Positions 1-8,277 of a DNA stretch of 64,000 nucleotides are shown one piece after another (positions within the stretch are counted from its first letter, which is position 1; each line of letters begins with the position of its first letter). Position numbers and translations under genes: made by a program. The notes below the pieces were generated by a model, which was given only the letters and a program-made list of their open reading frames with translations, was not told the origin of the DNA and ran no database searches. The DNA lies in NCBI GenBank assembly GCA_035523875.1, contig DATKPY010000040.1, positions 1 through 64,000 of the forward strand, given 5' to 3'. Source of the DNA: JASHUC01 sp035523875. GTDB taxonomy: Bacteria > Pseudomonadota > Gammaproteobacteria > Steroidobacterales > Steroidobacteraceae.

Positions 1-36
1 GCTCATCCCCCCAGGGCATGAGCGAGCACCGCGAGA

Positions 37-1760
37 TCACAGCAGCTCCTCGATGTTCCGGCGCACATTCTCGGCCGTGAATCCGAAGTGCTGGAAGAGC
101 GCCGCCGCCTTGCCCGACGCGCCGAAGCGGTCGATCCCGAGCACCCGCCCGTGCAGGCCGACGTAGCTGCCCCACGACTGCCGCGCAGCCGCTTCCACTG
201 CGAGCCGCCGCGGCGAATCGCGGCGATCTGCTCGGGCGTGCGCGGCTGCTGCGGCAGGGGTTGTCGCGAGAGCACGATCGCCGTCGGGCCGCTCTGCTCG
301 CCGATCGCGCTCACCCACGCGGCGGCGCTCTCCGCCGCATCGCACGGCCGCCACAGAGTGAGACCCGGCATCGCGCGCAACGCCGCCAGGTGCTCGATGG
401 GCTGATGCGTTGGTCCGTCCTCGCCGAGCCCGATCGAATCGTGCGTGTAGACCAGCACGAGGTGCGTCTGCATGAGGCATGCGAGCCGCACCGCATTGCG
501 CGCGTAGTCCGAGAACACGAGGAACGTGCCCCCGTAGGGGATGAATCCCCCGTGCAGCGCCATCCCGTTCATCGCGGCGGTCATTGCGAACTCGCGCACC
601 CCGTAATGAATGTAGTTGCCCGAAGGGTCGGAATCGGTGATGACTCGCGACACCTTCGTGAGCGTATTGTTCGAAGGCGTGAGATCGGCCGACCCGCCGA
701 CCAGCTCCGGCAGCGCGGCAGCGAGCGCATTGAGCGCGGCCTGTGCGGACTGCCGCGTCGCCTGCGGCTCGCGCTGCTCACTCGCGGCGGCGATTGCCTG
801 CCGGAGCGCAGCGGGCCAACCCGCTGGCAGCTCCCCTGCCGTGCGTCGTGTGAATTCCGCGGCGAGATCCGGGTGCGCGACGCGGTAGCGATCGAAGAGC
901 GCGCGCCAGCTCGCCTCGGCCGCGGCTCCCTGCGCCTTGCAGTCCCATTGCGCAAGCAGATCGGCGGGGATCACGAACGGCGGTGCGTTCCAGCCGAGTG
1001 CCTGGCGCGTCGCCGCAACCTCCGCGACGCCCAGCGCCTCGCCGTGCGCGGCCCGAGCTGCGCGGATCGCCGCGTCCACCGCCTGCGCGTCCTGGCCGTC
1101 GACGTTTGCGATCACGTGCCAGCCATAGGCCTCGAAGCGCTTAGGCGTGTCGTCGCGATACCAGCCCTCGACGTGCCCGTCGATGGAGATGCCGTTGTCG
1201 TCGTAGAAGCCGATCAGCGTCCCCGCGCGCAGCGCGCCGGCGAGCGAGCAGGCCTCGTGGGAGATGCCCTCCATCAGACAGCCGTCACCGCAAAAGAAGT
1301 ACGTGAAGTGATCGACCACGGGAAAGCCCGGACGGTTGAATTGCGCCGCGAGTATCCGCTCGGCGAGCGCCATGCCGACCGCGTTCGCGATGCCCTGACC
1401 GAGCGGGCCGGTGGTCGTTTCGATGCCGAGCTCGGGCTGGCGCTCGGGGTGTCCCGCCGTGTGGGAGCCCAGCTGGCGAAATTTCTTGATCTCGTCGATC
1501 CCGAGCGGATAGCCGGTGAGATAGAGCACGGCGTAGAGCAGCATGCAGGCGTGGCCGTTCGACAGCACGAACCGGTCGCGGTCCGGCCAGCGAGGATTGC
1601 CGGGATTGTGCTTGAGGTGCTGGCGCCAGAGCACCTCTGCGATGTCCGCCATCCCCATCGGTGCGCCGGGATGCCCGGAGTTCGCCTGCTGTACCGCATC
1701 CATGGCGAGAGCCCGGATGCAGTTGGCGAGTTCACGTCGCGAGCTCATGGAATGGTTCAT
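37..1760 (-). pseudogene. tkt: transketolase with internal deletion and frameshift
   Basis: This is a ThDP-dependent transketolase of the pentose phosphate or Calvin pathway. Residues from the ATG at 1760 (MNHSMSSRREL; a second ATG lies at 1748) show the family motifs: SGHPGAPMG, the GDGCLMEG ThDP/Mg site, DDNGISIDGH and the EDGPTHQPIEHL pyrimidine-domain motif. The frame is intact to IRRGG near position 205. It then switches: the expected C-terminal end (AVEAAARQSWGSYVG through NIEELL, stop at 37-39) is present in a different frame. Compared with E. coli TktA from memory, about 70 residues of the C-terminal domain between RGGY and VEAG are missing. Without the switch, the first frame runs on as arginine/serine-rich missense to a stop at 3-5. 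Either the gene is a recent pseudogene or the sequence has an assembly or base error at 200-210. The catalytic half is complete. Confidence 0.85.
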
Positions 1761-1806
1761 TGTCCACCCGGCAAGCTCGGGCGAGCAACGGGTGCCCGAT
1801 TGGACT

Positions 1807-2469
1807 TCATCGGACGCGGAGCAAAGTGAGGCCCTCGCCGATCGGCACCATGGCCAAGTCGACGCGCTCGTCGTGGTGCACGTGGTCGTTGAATGCCTTG
1901 AGCGCGTGGGTGATCGGACTCGATCCGCGCACGATCGTGCTGCCGGCGACGAACAGGGTGTTGTCGGCGGCGATGAGTCCCCCGGGGCGCATAAGTCCCA
2001 GGAGCTTCTCGTAATAGGCGATGTAATTCGGCTTGTCCGCGTCGACGAAAGCGAAGTCGAAGAGGCCACCGCCCTCGCTCTGCGCAATCTGCTCGAGGGT
2101 GGTGAGCGCCGGCTGGAGTTTGAGCTCGATGCGCTCCGCGACACCGGCCTCGCGCCAGAACTCGCGCGCGACCCGCGTCGACTCGGCATTCACGTCGCAC
2201 GTGGTGAGCCGTCCGCCCGCAGGCAGCGCGAGCGCCATGACGAGGCTCGAGTAGCCGGTGTAGGTGCCGAGCTCGATGCAGCGACGCGCGCCGATCAGCC
2301 GCAACAGCAGCGCCATGAACTGCCCCTGCTCGGGACTGATCTGCATTTCCGCGCCCGGCAGGCCGGCGGTCACCTCGCGCAGCCGCCGCAGGATGGGCGG
2401 CTCGCGCACGGAGTGCTCGAGCACGTACTGGTAAATGTCGGGGTCCAGAGACATGGAGCGAGTAGACAT
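1807..2469 (-). CDS. class I SAM-dependent O-methyltransferase (CCoAOMT-like)
   Basis: This is a 220-aa methyltransferase of the small catechol/caffeoyl-CoA O-methyltransferase family (COG4122). The SAM-binding motif IELGTYTGYSSLVMA, the acidic DVNAES strand end and the metal/substrate motif FVDADKPNY are visible. The start at 2469 (MSTRSMSLDPD) is chosen because GGAGGG lies 6-7 bases upstream; an in-frame extension to 2589 has no such site. It lies 46 bp upstream of the transketolase and reads the same way, so they may be cotranscribed. The methyl acceptor cannot be read from the sequence. Confidence 0.88.
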   Translation of the reverse strand: MSTRSMSLDPDIYQYVLEHSVREPPILRRLREVTAGLPGAEMQISPEQGQFMALLLRLIGARRCIELGTYTGYSSLVMALALPAGGRLTTCDVNAESTRVAREFWREAGVAERIELKLQPALTTLEQIAQSEGGGLFDFAFVDADKPNYIAYYEKLLGLMRPGGLIAADNTLFVAGSTIVRGSSPITHALKAFNDHVHHDERVDLAMVPIGEGLTLLRVR

Positions 2470-2640
2470 AGCAGCCCTCCGCGGGGACGTGACGCGCGAG
2501 CCGAACTCGCTCACATTATGTGCCCGGTCAAACGCGTACTGCATCAACTTCGCAGGCGTGGCGGCGGCGCGGCGCATGATGCAGTTCACTCGGATCGGCG
2601 GGGCGCTCTGTTACGATGGCTCGACACGCGAGAGCAGCCG

Positions 2641-3447
2641 ATGTCGATCTCACACGCAAGCACAATTCACCTCGTCCAGTTCACCGATCCGCACCTGTAC
2701 GGCGATGAGACGGCGACGCTGCGCGGTGTTGCGACCTACCCGGCACTCGAGCGCGCGATCGAGCATGCGCGCGCGAACCATTGGCCACCCACCGGCGTGC
2801 TGGTGACGGGCGACCTGGTGCAGGACGAGGCCGCGGGCTATCGCACCTTCCGTCGCGCTTTCGCCGGTCTCGGCGCCCCGATCTACTGCCTCCCGGGCAA
2901 CCACGACGTGAACGAGGTCATGCGGCGCGAGCTCGACGGCGCACCGTTCGTGCTCGACGGCCCGGTCGATCTCGGTGCCTGGCGCATCGTGCTACTCGAC
3001 AGCACGGTGGCGGGGCGCGCGGGCGGCCGCCTGAGCGAGGCGAGCCTCGCCGCGCTCGGCGCGGCGCTCGGCGAGGCGCCGGGGCGGCATGCCCTCGTGT
3101 GCCTGCATCACCAGCCGGTCAATATGGGGAGCCGCTGGCTCGATCGAGTCGGGCTTGCGAATCCGGAGGAGTTCTTTCGCGTGCTCGACCGGCACGCGAA
3201 CGTCCGCGCCGTCCTCTGGGGCCACGTGCACCAGAGCTACGACGGACTCCGCCGACAGGTGCGCCTCCTCGCCACCCCGTCGACTTGCACGCAATTTCTG
3301 CCGCGTGCCGATGACTTCGCGATCGATCCCCGCCCGCCGGCTTACCGCACCCTCGAGCTGCGCCCCGACGGTACGCTCCTCACCGAACTCGTCTGGGTCG
3401 AAGCATGCGCCTCGCGCTCCTCGCGCTCTGCCTGCTCGGCGGCGTAA
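2641..3447 (+). CDS. cpdA: CpdA-like calcineurin-family phosphodiesterase
   Basis: A 268-aa metallophosphoesterase close in length and layout to CpdA, the 3',5'-cAMP phosphodiesterase (E. coli about 275 aa). The dinuclear metal motifs occur in order: FTDPHLYG near the N-terminus, GDLVQDE, LPGNHD, then WGHVHQ toward the C-terminus. These are the D-x-H, GD, GNH(D) and GHxH motifs of the calcineurin fold. No signal peptide is seen, so it should be cytoplasmic. The last 43 bp overlap the start of the TraB/GumN gene in another frame, implying translational coupling. Substrate assignment to cAMP is inference from family resemblance. Confidence 0.85.
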   Translation: MSISHASTIHLVQFTDPHLYGDETATLRGVATYPALERAIEHARANHWPPTGVLVTGDLVQDEAAGYRTFRRAFAGLGAPIYCLPGNHDVNEVMRRELDGAPFVLDGPVDLGAWRIVLLDSTVAGRAGGRLSEASLAALGAALGEAPGRHALVCLHHQPVNMGSRWLDRVGLANPEEFFRVLDRHANVRAVLWGHVHQSYDGLRRQVRLLATPSTCTQFLPRADDFAIDPRPPAYRTLELRPDGTLLTELVWVEACASRSSRSACSAA

Positions 3448-4298
3448 GCGGCGCGCACGGGCAGAGTCCCGTGTGGGCGATCCACGGGGCGCATAACACC
3501 GTCTATCTCGCCGAATCCGTGCATCTGCTCAAGGCGGACCAGGCGGCGCTCCCTGCGCCCTTCGAGCGCGCCTACGCCGATGCGACGACGATCGTGATGG
3601 AGATCGACCTGAGCCGCATCGATGCGGCGCAGATCCAGAGCTGGACTCAGGCGCATGCGATGCTGCCGCAGGGAACGACGCTCGAGCAGTCCGTGGGCCC
3701 AGCGATCTTCCAGCGGGCGGCCGATGCCGCGCAGCACGTCGGAATGTCGATCGAGATGCTGCAGACATTCGCCCCGTGGATGGTCGCGCTCACGCTTGCC
3801 GACCTCGAGTACTTGAAGCTCGGCTACGACCCGCAGGAGGGCGTCGAGGAGCAGATCGAGCGCCGCGCAGCGCGCGACGGCAAGCCGATACTCGGGCTCG
3901 AGACCCTCGATCAGCAGCTCGGTCAGCTCGTGCGGCTCTCCCCCGATGAGCAGAGCCGCTTCCTCGATCTCACGGTCGAGGAAATGAAAGATGCGGAGAG
4001 CGACACCGATGAGCTCGTCGCCGCCTGGCGCGCCGGCGACAACGCCAAGCTCGCGAGCCTCCTCTCGAGCGAATACCAAACCTTCCCCGAGCTCTACGCG
4101 GCGCTGGTCACGGAGCGCAACCGCAACTGGCTGCCGCAGATCCGCGGCTTCCTGAGCGAGGACCACAATTACCTCGTCGTCGTCGGTGCGCTGCACCTCG
4201 TCGGTACGGGCGGTCTCATCGATCTCGCGCGGCAGAGCGGTCTCGTCGTCACCCCGGTCCTCGCGCCCGCACGGGTCAGCTCGGCAGCCCCTTACTGA
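3405..4298 (+). CDS. TraB/GumN family secreted protein
   Basis: A 297-aa protein that starts with a signal peptide (MRLALLALCLLGGVSGAHGQ, cleavage predicted around residue 19). It has the TraB/GumN hallmarks: the N-terminal strand NTVYLAESVHLLK with its E-S-x-H motif, the central GLETLDQQLGQL segment, and the C-terminal VVVGALHLVGTGGL motif. The family is an EreA/ChaN-like fold with putative metalloprotease or heme-related activity; the biochemical role is not settled. The start overlaps the cpdA-like gene by 43 bp, and the 3' end overlaps the convergent glycosyltransferase by 23 bp. Confidence 0.88.
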   Translation: MRLALLALCLLGGVSGAHGQSPVWAIHGAHNTVYLAESVHLLKADQAALPAPFERAYADATTIVMEIDLSRIDAAQIQSWTQAHAMLPQGTTLEQSVGPAIFQRAADAAQHVGMSIEMLQTFAPWMVALTLADLEYLKLGYDPQEGVEEQIERRAARDGKPILGLETLDQQLGQLVRLSPDEQSRFLDLTVEEMKDAESDTDELVAAWRAGDNAKLASLLSSEYQTFPELYAALVTERNRNWLPQIRGFLSEDHNYLVVVGALHLVGTGGLIDLARQSGLVVTPVLAPARVSSAAPY

Positions 4299-5049
4299 GC
4301 AAGTACAGCTTCAGATACTTGCGCCCGACGTACTGCGACTCGATGAGCGCGAAGACGAAGCCGCGCCAGCCGTCGAGGAAGCCGAGCCGCAGGAGGTAGC
4401 CACGCACGAAGCGCCAACCGGAATTGAGCACCACCGGAGCGAGCCGGCCGCGACGGCCGCGCGCGTGCAGCTCCTCGGCCATGAGTTGCGCATAGCGCAC
4501 CATCCGCTGCTCGTGATCGGTGAGGCTGCGGTAGGAGTAGTGCAGCAGTTCGCCCCGCAGTCGTCCGAGGGATCCCCGCACCTCGCTGCGCTCGTGAATC
4601 TCGCCCCCGGTGAAGCCGCCCCGGCGCCGGTCGAACAGGCGCACCAGCCGGTCGGGATAGGCATTGCCGTGTCGCAGGAATTTCCCGAAGTAATCCGTGA
4701 TCCGCGGCACTGACCAGCCCGCGTGGCGCGGAAAGCCCTCCGCGCGCAGCCGCTCGATCTCGCCTTTGAGCGGCGCGCTCACCCGCTCATCGGCATCGAG
4801 GGAGAGCACCCAGTCGTGCCGGCAGCTGCGTACCGCGAAATCCTTCTGCGAGCGGTATCCCGGCCAGTCGCGCTCGACCACGCGCGCGCCCAGGGCCGCG
4901 GCGAGCTCGCGGGTCGCATCGCTCGAATGCGCATCGACCACCACGACCTCGTCGCAGAACGCGACCGAGCGAATGCACGCCTCGATGCGGTCAGCTTCGT
5001 TGTAAGTGATGATGCATGCCGACAGTCGCGCCGGGGTGCTGGTGTTCAC
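4276..5049 (-). CDS. family 2 glycosyltransferase (WaaE/KdtX-like)
   Basis: A 257-aa GT-A glycosyltransferase. The N-terminus LSACIITYNEADRIEACI and the VVVDAHSSDATRE strand form the nucleotide-sugar site, and LSLDADER is the D-x-D metal-binding motif. The later region (TGGEIHERSEV, LLHYSYRSLTDH) matches the LPS inner-core WaaE/KdtX glucosyltransferase type. A short hydrophobic stretch near the C-terminus could touch the membrane. It starts with GTG at 5049. It is divergent from another glycosyltransferase at 5107; together they suggest LPS core or surface glycan assembly. Donor and acceptor are unknown. Confidence 0.88.
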   Translation of the reverse strand: MNTSTPARLSACIITYNEADRIEACIRSVAFCDEVVVVDAHSSDATRELAAALGARVVERDWPGYRSQKDFAVRSCRHDWVLSLDADERVSAPLKGEIERLRAEGFPRHAGWSVPRITDYFGKFLRHGNAYPDRLVRLFDRRRGGFTGGEIHERSEVRGSLGRLRGELLHYSYRSLTDHEQRMVRYAQLMAEELHARGRRGRLAPVVLNSGWRFVRGYLLRLGFLDGWRGFVFALIESQYVGRKYLKLYLLSKGLPS

Positions 5050-5106
5050 GGGCCTTTAGACCTCACCGTCGCAGCCGAGCGGGCACTATACTTCCTCGAG
5101 ACGCGA

Positions 5107-6201
5107 ATGAGCTCGCTACTCTTCTTCGACGCTGTCTGCCAGAGGCCGTACAGCTTGCGATCGCTCGAGGAGTCCGCCCTCGGCGGCACCGAAGCATCCG
5201 TCGTGCGCATCGCCGAAGCGCTCGACGCGGAGGTCATGCAGCACAATCGCGTCGCGGCCGAGGGACGCTACCGTCCGCCGGGCGACTCGAGCGGCGTTGA
5301 GCACCTGGTCGTGCTGCGCGATCCGCGCGTGCTGCGCACCGCCGCCTCGAGATTCCCCGGGGCACGAGTGTACTTGTGGCTCCACGATCTCGTTCGCCCG
5401 GGCTCCAAGCGCGGTCGCCGTCTCGCCGCCGCGGCGGCGACGCTCGCGCAACTCGATGTGACGCTGGTCTGCGTGTCGGACTTTCAGCGTCGGCAGGCCG
5501 AAGCCGTGCTCGCGCACGCCCGCATCGCCGACCGCGTCCGCGCCGTGCGAATCTACAACCCCATCGATGACGCGCTCACGCCGAACGGCACCGCCACCGA
5601 TCCGGACAGGCTCGTCTTCTTCTCCTCGCCGAACAAGGGTCTCGCGCTCACGCTCGATGCGTTCCAAGCATTGCGCCGCTCCATGCCGCAGCTCTGCCTT
5701 CGCGTCGGCAGCCCCGGCTACAAGAGTCTCGAGCGCGCCGGTCTCGAGCGGGTCGAGGGACGGATCGCGGGGGTCGAATGGCTGGGAGCGCTGCCGCACG
5801 CGCGAATCCTCGAGGAGGTGCGCTCCGCGCTCTGCGTGTTCTATCCGAACTTCGTCCTGCCCGAGACCTTCGGGCTCGCGCTCGCCGAGGCAAGGGCGGT
5901 CGGAACGCCCGTCCTCACACACGACTGCGGCGCGGCGGCCGAGGTCCTCGCCGATCCCGCGCAGGTTCTTCCGGTCACGCGCGCCGTGCGGATGTACGAG
6001 CGCAGCGCCGCTCTGCTGCCGCGCAGACTGCGCGCTCGCTACGCTGCGTGTGCGGATCGCGCCGGAGTCTTCGCCCCGTATGTCGAGCGCATCCGCGACT
6101 GGCGCAGCGGCGCGCGGCCGGCGACCGGCCCCGATGCGCGCTTTCGCACCTCCACCGTCGGCGCGCAATGGCGAACGCTGTTGGGCGGCAAGATCGCCTG
6201 A
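5107..6201 (+). CDS. family 4-type glycosyltransferase
   Basis: A 364-aa GT-B protein. The C-terminal half shows a group 1 glycosyltransferase core: LVFFSSPNKGL at the start of the second Rossmann domain, GVEWLGALPHARI, and VLPETFGLALAEARAVGTPVL containing the E-x7-E donor-binding motif. The N-terminal half (LGGTEASVVRIAEAL) is an acceptor domain. The ATG at 5107 fits family length; the open frame continues upstream but overlaps the divergent glycosyltransferase. Its stop (6199-6201) abuts the stop of the convergent gene in the palindrome TGATCA. Probably acts on LPS or another surface glycan, by context. Confidence 0.85.
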   Translation: MSSLLFFDAVCQRPYSLRSLEESALGGTEASVVRIAEALDAEVMQHNRVAAEGRYRPPGDSSGVEHLVVLRDPRVLRTAASRFPGARVYLWLHDLVRPGSKRGRRLAAAAATLAQLDVTLVCVSDFQRRQAEAVLAHARIADRVRAVRIYNPIDDALTPNGTATDPDRLVFFSSPNKGLALTLDAFQALRRSMPQLCLRVGSPGYKSLERAGLERVEGRIAGVEWLGALPHARILEEVRSALCVFYPNFVLPETFGLALAEARAVGTPVLTHDCGAAAEVLADPAQVLPVTRAVRMYERSAALLPRRLRARYAACADRAGVFAPYVERIRDWRSGARPATGPDARFRTSTVGAQWRTLLGGKIA

Positions 6202-6636
6202 TCAGGGCGGCCCCGCCGCGGGCAGAGCGTGCCGCTCGGCCGCGGCGCCGCTCGCCGGGGCGGCCCGCGTGATGTAGCGATTGCGCGTGGTGCGCTGGTC
6301 GGGCGTGAGCAGTCCCAGTCGCTCGAGCCGCGCCTCGATTCCGGCCACCGTGCGCCGATGACGCGCAGCAATCGCCTCGAGAGGCTCGCCCGCGCGAAAC
6401 GCCGCGGAGAGCTGCTGCTCCTCCGCGAGCGCCCACGGCCGCCCGACATTCTCCGGCAGCTGTGCCCGCCGCCGGCTGCGCTCGGCGTCGCTCTCGAGCG
6501 CCGTGATGCCGCTCAGCAGCGCCTGCAGCACCTCGGGGCGCTGCACGACGGTGCCGGGCGGCAGCTCCGCCCCGCTCACCGGATCGAACCCCTGCACGAT
6601 CGCCTGAAGCACCTGGCGCGGATCGCGTGTATCCAT
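6202..6636 (-). CDS. hypothetical protein with SANT/Myb-like DNA-binding motif
   Basis: A 144-aa protein without an assigned function. Residues about 68-115 (NVGRPWALAEEQQLSAAF through EARLERLGLL) follow a pattern found in small proteobacterial proteins and at some helicase C-termini: G-x-x-W-x-x-x-E-E-x-x-L, a basic RRT turn, then I-x-x-R-L-x-x-L-G-L. It looks like a trihelical SANT/Myb-like or sigma-region-4-like helix-turn-helix. The N-terminal half (VLQAIVQGFDPVSGAELPPG) recurs in such uncharacterised proteins. Start ATG at 6636. Nucleic-acid binding is inference. Confidence 0.7.
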   Translation of the reverse strand: MDTRDPRQVLQAIVQGFDPVSGAELPPGTVVQRPEVLQALLSGITALESDAERSRRRAQLPENVGRPWALAEEQQLSAAFRAGEPLEAIAARHRRTVAGIEARLERLGLLTPDQRTTRNRYITRAAPASGAAAERHALPAAGPP

Positions 6637-6762
6637 GTCCGATTCTCCCCTGATCCCACCCCGACGGCTGCGCATTCTCGAGCCGCCGAGCGCGACAGGC
6701 GAGCCGCAAATCTGCTGCAATAGCGTACTTTCGCGCCTCCTCGACCCGCGCCCGTTCGGCTC

Positions 6763-7644
6763 ATGCGCACATTCGCCTGGTTCGTCCTGCTCATCGTCAT
6801 CGCGCTCGCGGCGATGGCCGCCCTCACCTATCCCGTCTGGGCGTGGCTCGAACCGACGTTCGGATTCCCTTTCCATCGCGTCGCCGACCGCATCGGCATG
6901 CTCGCACTCGCAGTGGGATTCATCGTGATCGCGCGCCGGCTGCGGCTCGCGGACTTGAGGAGCCTCGGCTACGGCGCGCGGCAATCGGCGTTCTGGCGCG
7001 AGCTCGCGGTGGGCTTCCTGCTCGGTGCAGCGACGATGGCGCTCGTCGTCGCGGTGATGGTCGCGCTCGGGCTGCGCGAGTGGAAAGTGGGCGTCGGCAT
7101 CGAGGCGGCGCGGCTTCTTGCGATCGCGCGCACCGGGCTCATCCGCGGCATCGTCGTGGCGCTCATCGAGGAGACGTTTCTGCGCGGCGCCATGTTCAGC
7201 GGCATCGCGCGCGAATCCGGCGTCCGCGTTGCCGTGATCCTGACCGCGCTCGTATACGCGGCGACACACTTCGTCGGCGTCTATCACGTCCCCGCGGCCC
7301 TTGCCTCCTGGGGGAGCGGTGTCGCAATGCTCGCGGGAGCGCTGCAACAGTTCGCTCACCCGCTCGTGATCGCCGATGCGTACGCAAGCCTCTTCGCCAT
7401 CGGCGTGGTGCTCGGGATGGTGCGCGCGCAAACCGGCAACATCGCCGCCTGCATCGGCCTGCACGCCGCATGGGTATGGGTCATCACGTTCGTGCGTGAC
7501 AGCTCCATTCCCGATCGCTCGAGCCCGCTCGCCTTCCTGCTCAGCACCTTCGACGGCGTGGTCGGCTGGCTCGTGCTCATTTGGACCGTGGTTCTCGGTG
7601 TCGCTCTGTACTTTTTCTACCGGCGACGCGCGAAGGCGGAGTAG
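6763..7644 (+). CDS. CPBP family intramembrane glutamic endopeptidase
   Basis: A 293-aa polytopic membrane protein with about seven hydrophobic segments. The CPBP (Abi/CAAX protease, Rce1-like) motifs are present: EETFLRG (residues 136-142) is motif 1 with the catalytic Glu pair and Arg, ATHF (H168) is motif 2, and GLHAAW (H233) is the last motif. Enzymes of this family cleave within the membrane, often processing peptides or prenylated substrates; the substrate here is unknown. Its TAG stop lies inside a long palindrome that also contains the stop of the convergent downstream gene. Confidence 0.88.
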   Translation: MRTFAWFVLLIVIALAAMAALTYPVWAWLEPTFGFPFHRVADRIGMLALAVGFIVIARRLRLADLRSLGYGARQSAFWRELAVGFLLGAATMALVVAVMVALGLREWKVGVGIEAARLLAIARTGLIRGIVVALIEETFLRGAMFSGIARESGVRVAVILTALVYAATHFVGVYHVPAALASWGSGVAMLAGALQQFAHPLVIADAYASLFAIGVVLGMVRAQTGNIAACIGLHAAWVWVITFVRDSSIPDRSSPLAFLLSTFDGVVGWLVLIWTVVLGVALYFFYRRRAKAE

Positions 7645-7670
7645 GGCGGTCGGACCGCCCTACTCCGCTT
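7634..7670. terminator. perfect palindrome spanning two convergent stop codons
   Basis: A 15-bp perfect stem (7636-7650 with 7654-7668) with a 3-base loop, extended by a G-U and an A-U pair. Its left arm includes the TAG of the CPBP protease (7642-7644) and its right arm the TAG of the Lon-domain gene (7660-7662 read on the minus strand). It has no T-run, so it is a candidate bidirectional transcription stop or transcript-end stabiliser rather than a classical intrinsic terminator. Confidence 0.6.
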
Positions 7671-8277
7671 CGCGTCGAATCAAGCGGTTGAGAATCGAGA
7701 GGCGCTCGAGCGGATCAGCGAGCTCGAGCCACTGCTGCTTCTCCGCGAGGCCTACGGGGAGGATCTCGGCGAGCCGGCACCCGACCCATGCCGCATCGTC
7801 GCTGCGATCCGCGATGCCCTCGTAAAGCTCGCCGAGCGCAGGCAGCGCCTTGCGCGTGAGCGCGGCCAAGTGACGGTACTCGGCCGGCAGCTCGAGCGCC
7901 GGCTCAGGCGGCAGCCATTGCACCTCGCCCAGATTGAGTCCGTCGGGCTGCCGCACGCGGCGGAGCAGCCGGAACTTGCGCTCACCGAGGCAGTACAGTC
8001 CGAGCAGGCCGCCGTCCATGGGATAGAAGTCGGTGATGCGCGCGCTGGTCCCGACAACCGCGGTGTCCTCGACCTCGCCCCCGGCCTCCGGCCCAGCGAG
8101 GATGCGGACCACGCCGAAGGCGGATTGCTCCCGCAGGCAGTGTCGCACCATGTCGAGATATCTCGGCTCGAACACTCGCAGCGGCAACGGTCCGCCGGGA
8201 AAGAGCACGGCATTGAGCGGAAAGAGGGCGATCTCGCTCGCGGCGGTGGGCGCCGCGGGCTCACGTGCGCTATGCAT
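7660..8277 (-). CDS. LON peptidase substrate-binding domain protein
   Basis: A 205-aa stand-alone Lon N-terminal (LonB/PUA-like) domain protein (COG2802). The family signature is visible: IALFPLNAVLFPGGPLPLRVFEPRYLDMV, followed by FGVVRI and the GLLGLYCLGERKFR strand pair. There is no ATPase or protease domain. The start at 8277 (MHSAREP) overlaps the mpl stop by 8 bp on the same strand; a longer frame to 8352 has no support. The role in protein quality control is assumed from the domain only. Confidence 0.88.
   Translation of the reverse strand: MHSAREPAAPTAASEIALFPLNAVLFPGGPLPLRVFEPRYLDMVRHCLREQSAFGVVRILAGPEAGGEVEDTAVVGTSARITDFYPMDGGLLGLYCLGERKFRLLRRVRQPDGLNLGEVQWLPPEPALELPAEYRHLAALTRKALPALGELYEGIADRSDDAAWVGCRLAEILPVGLAEKQQWLELADPLERLSILNRLIRREAE

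Noticed and set aside
261..1829. Plus-strand frame of 522 codons opposite the transketolase
   Set aside because: Shadow of tkt; translation is Arg/His-rich with no family.
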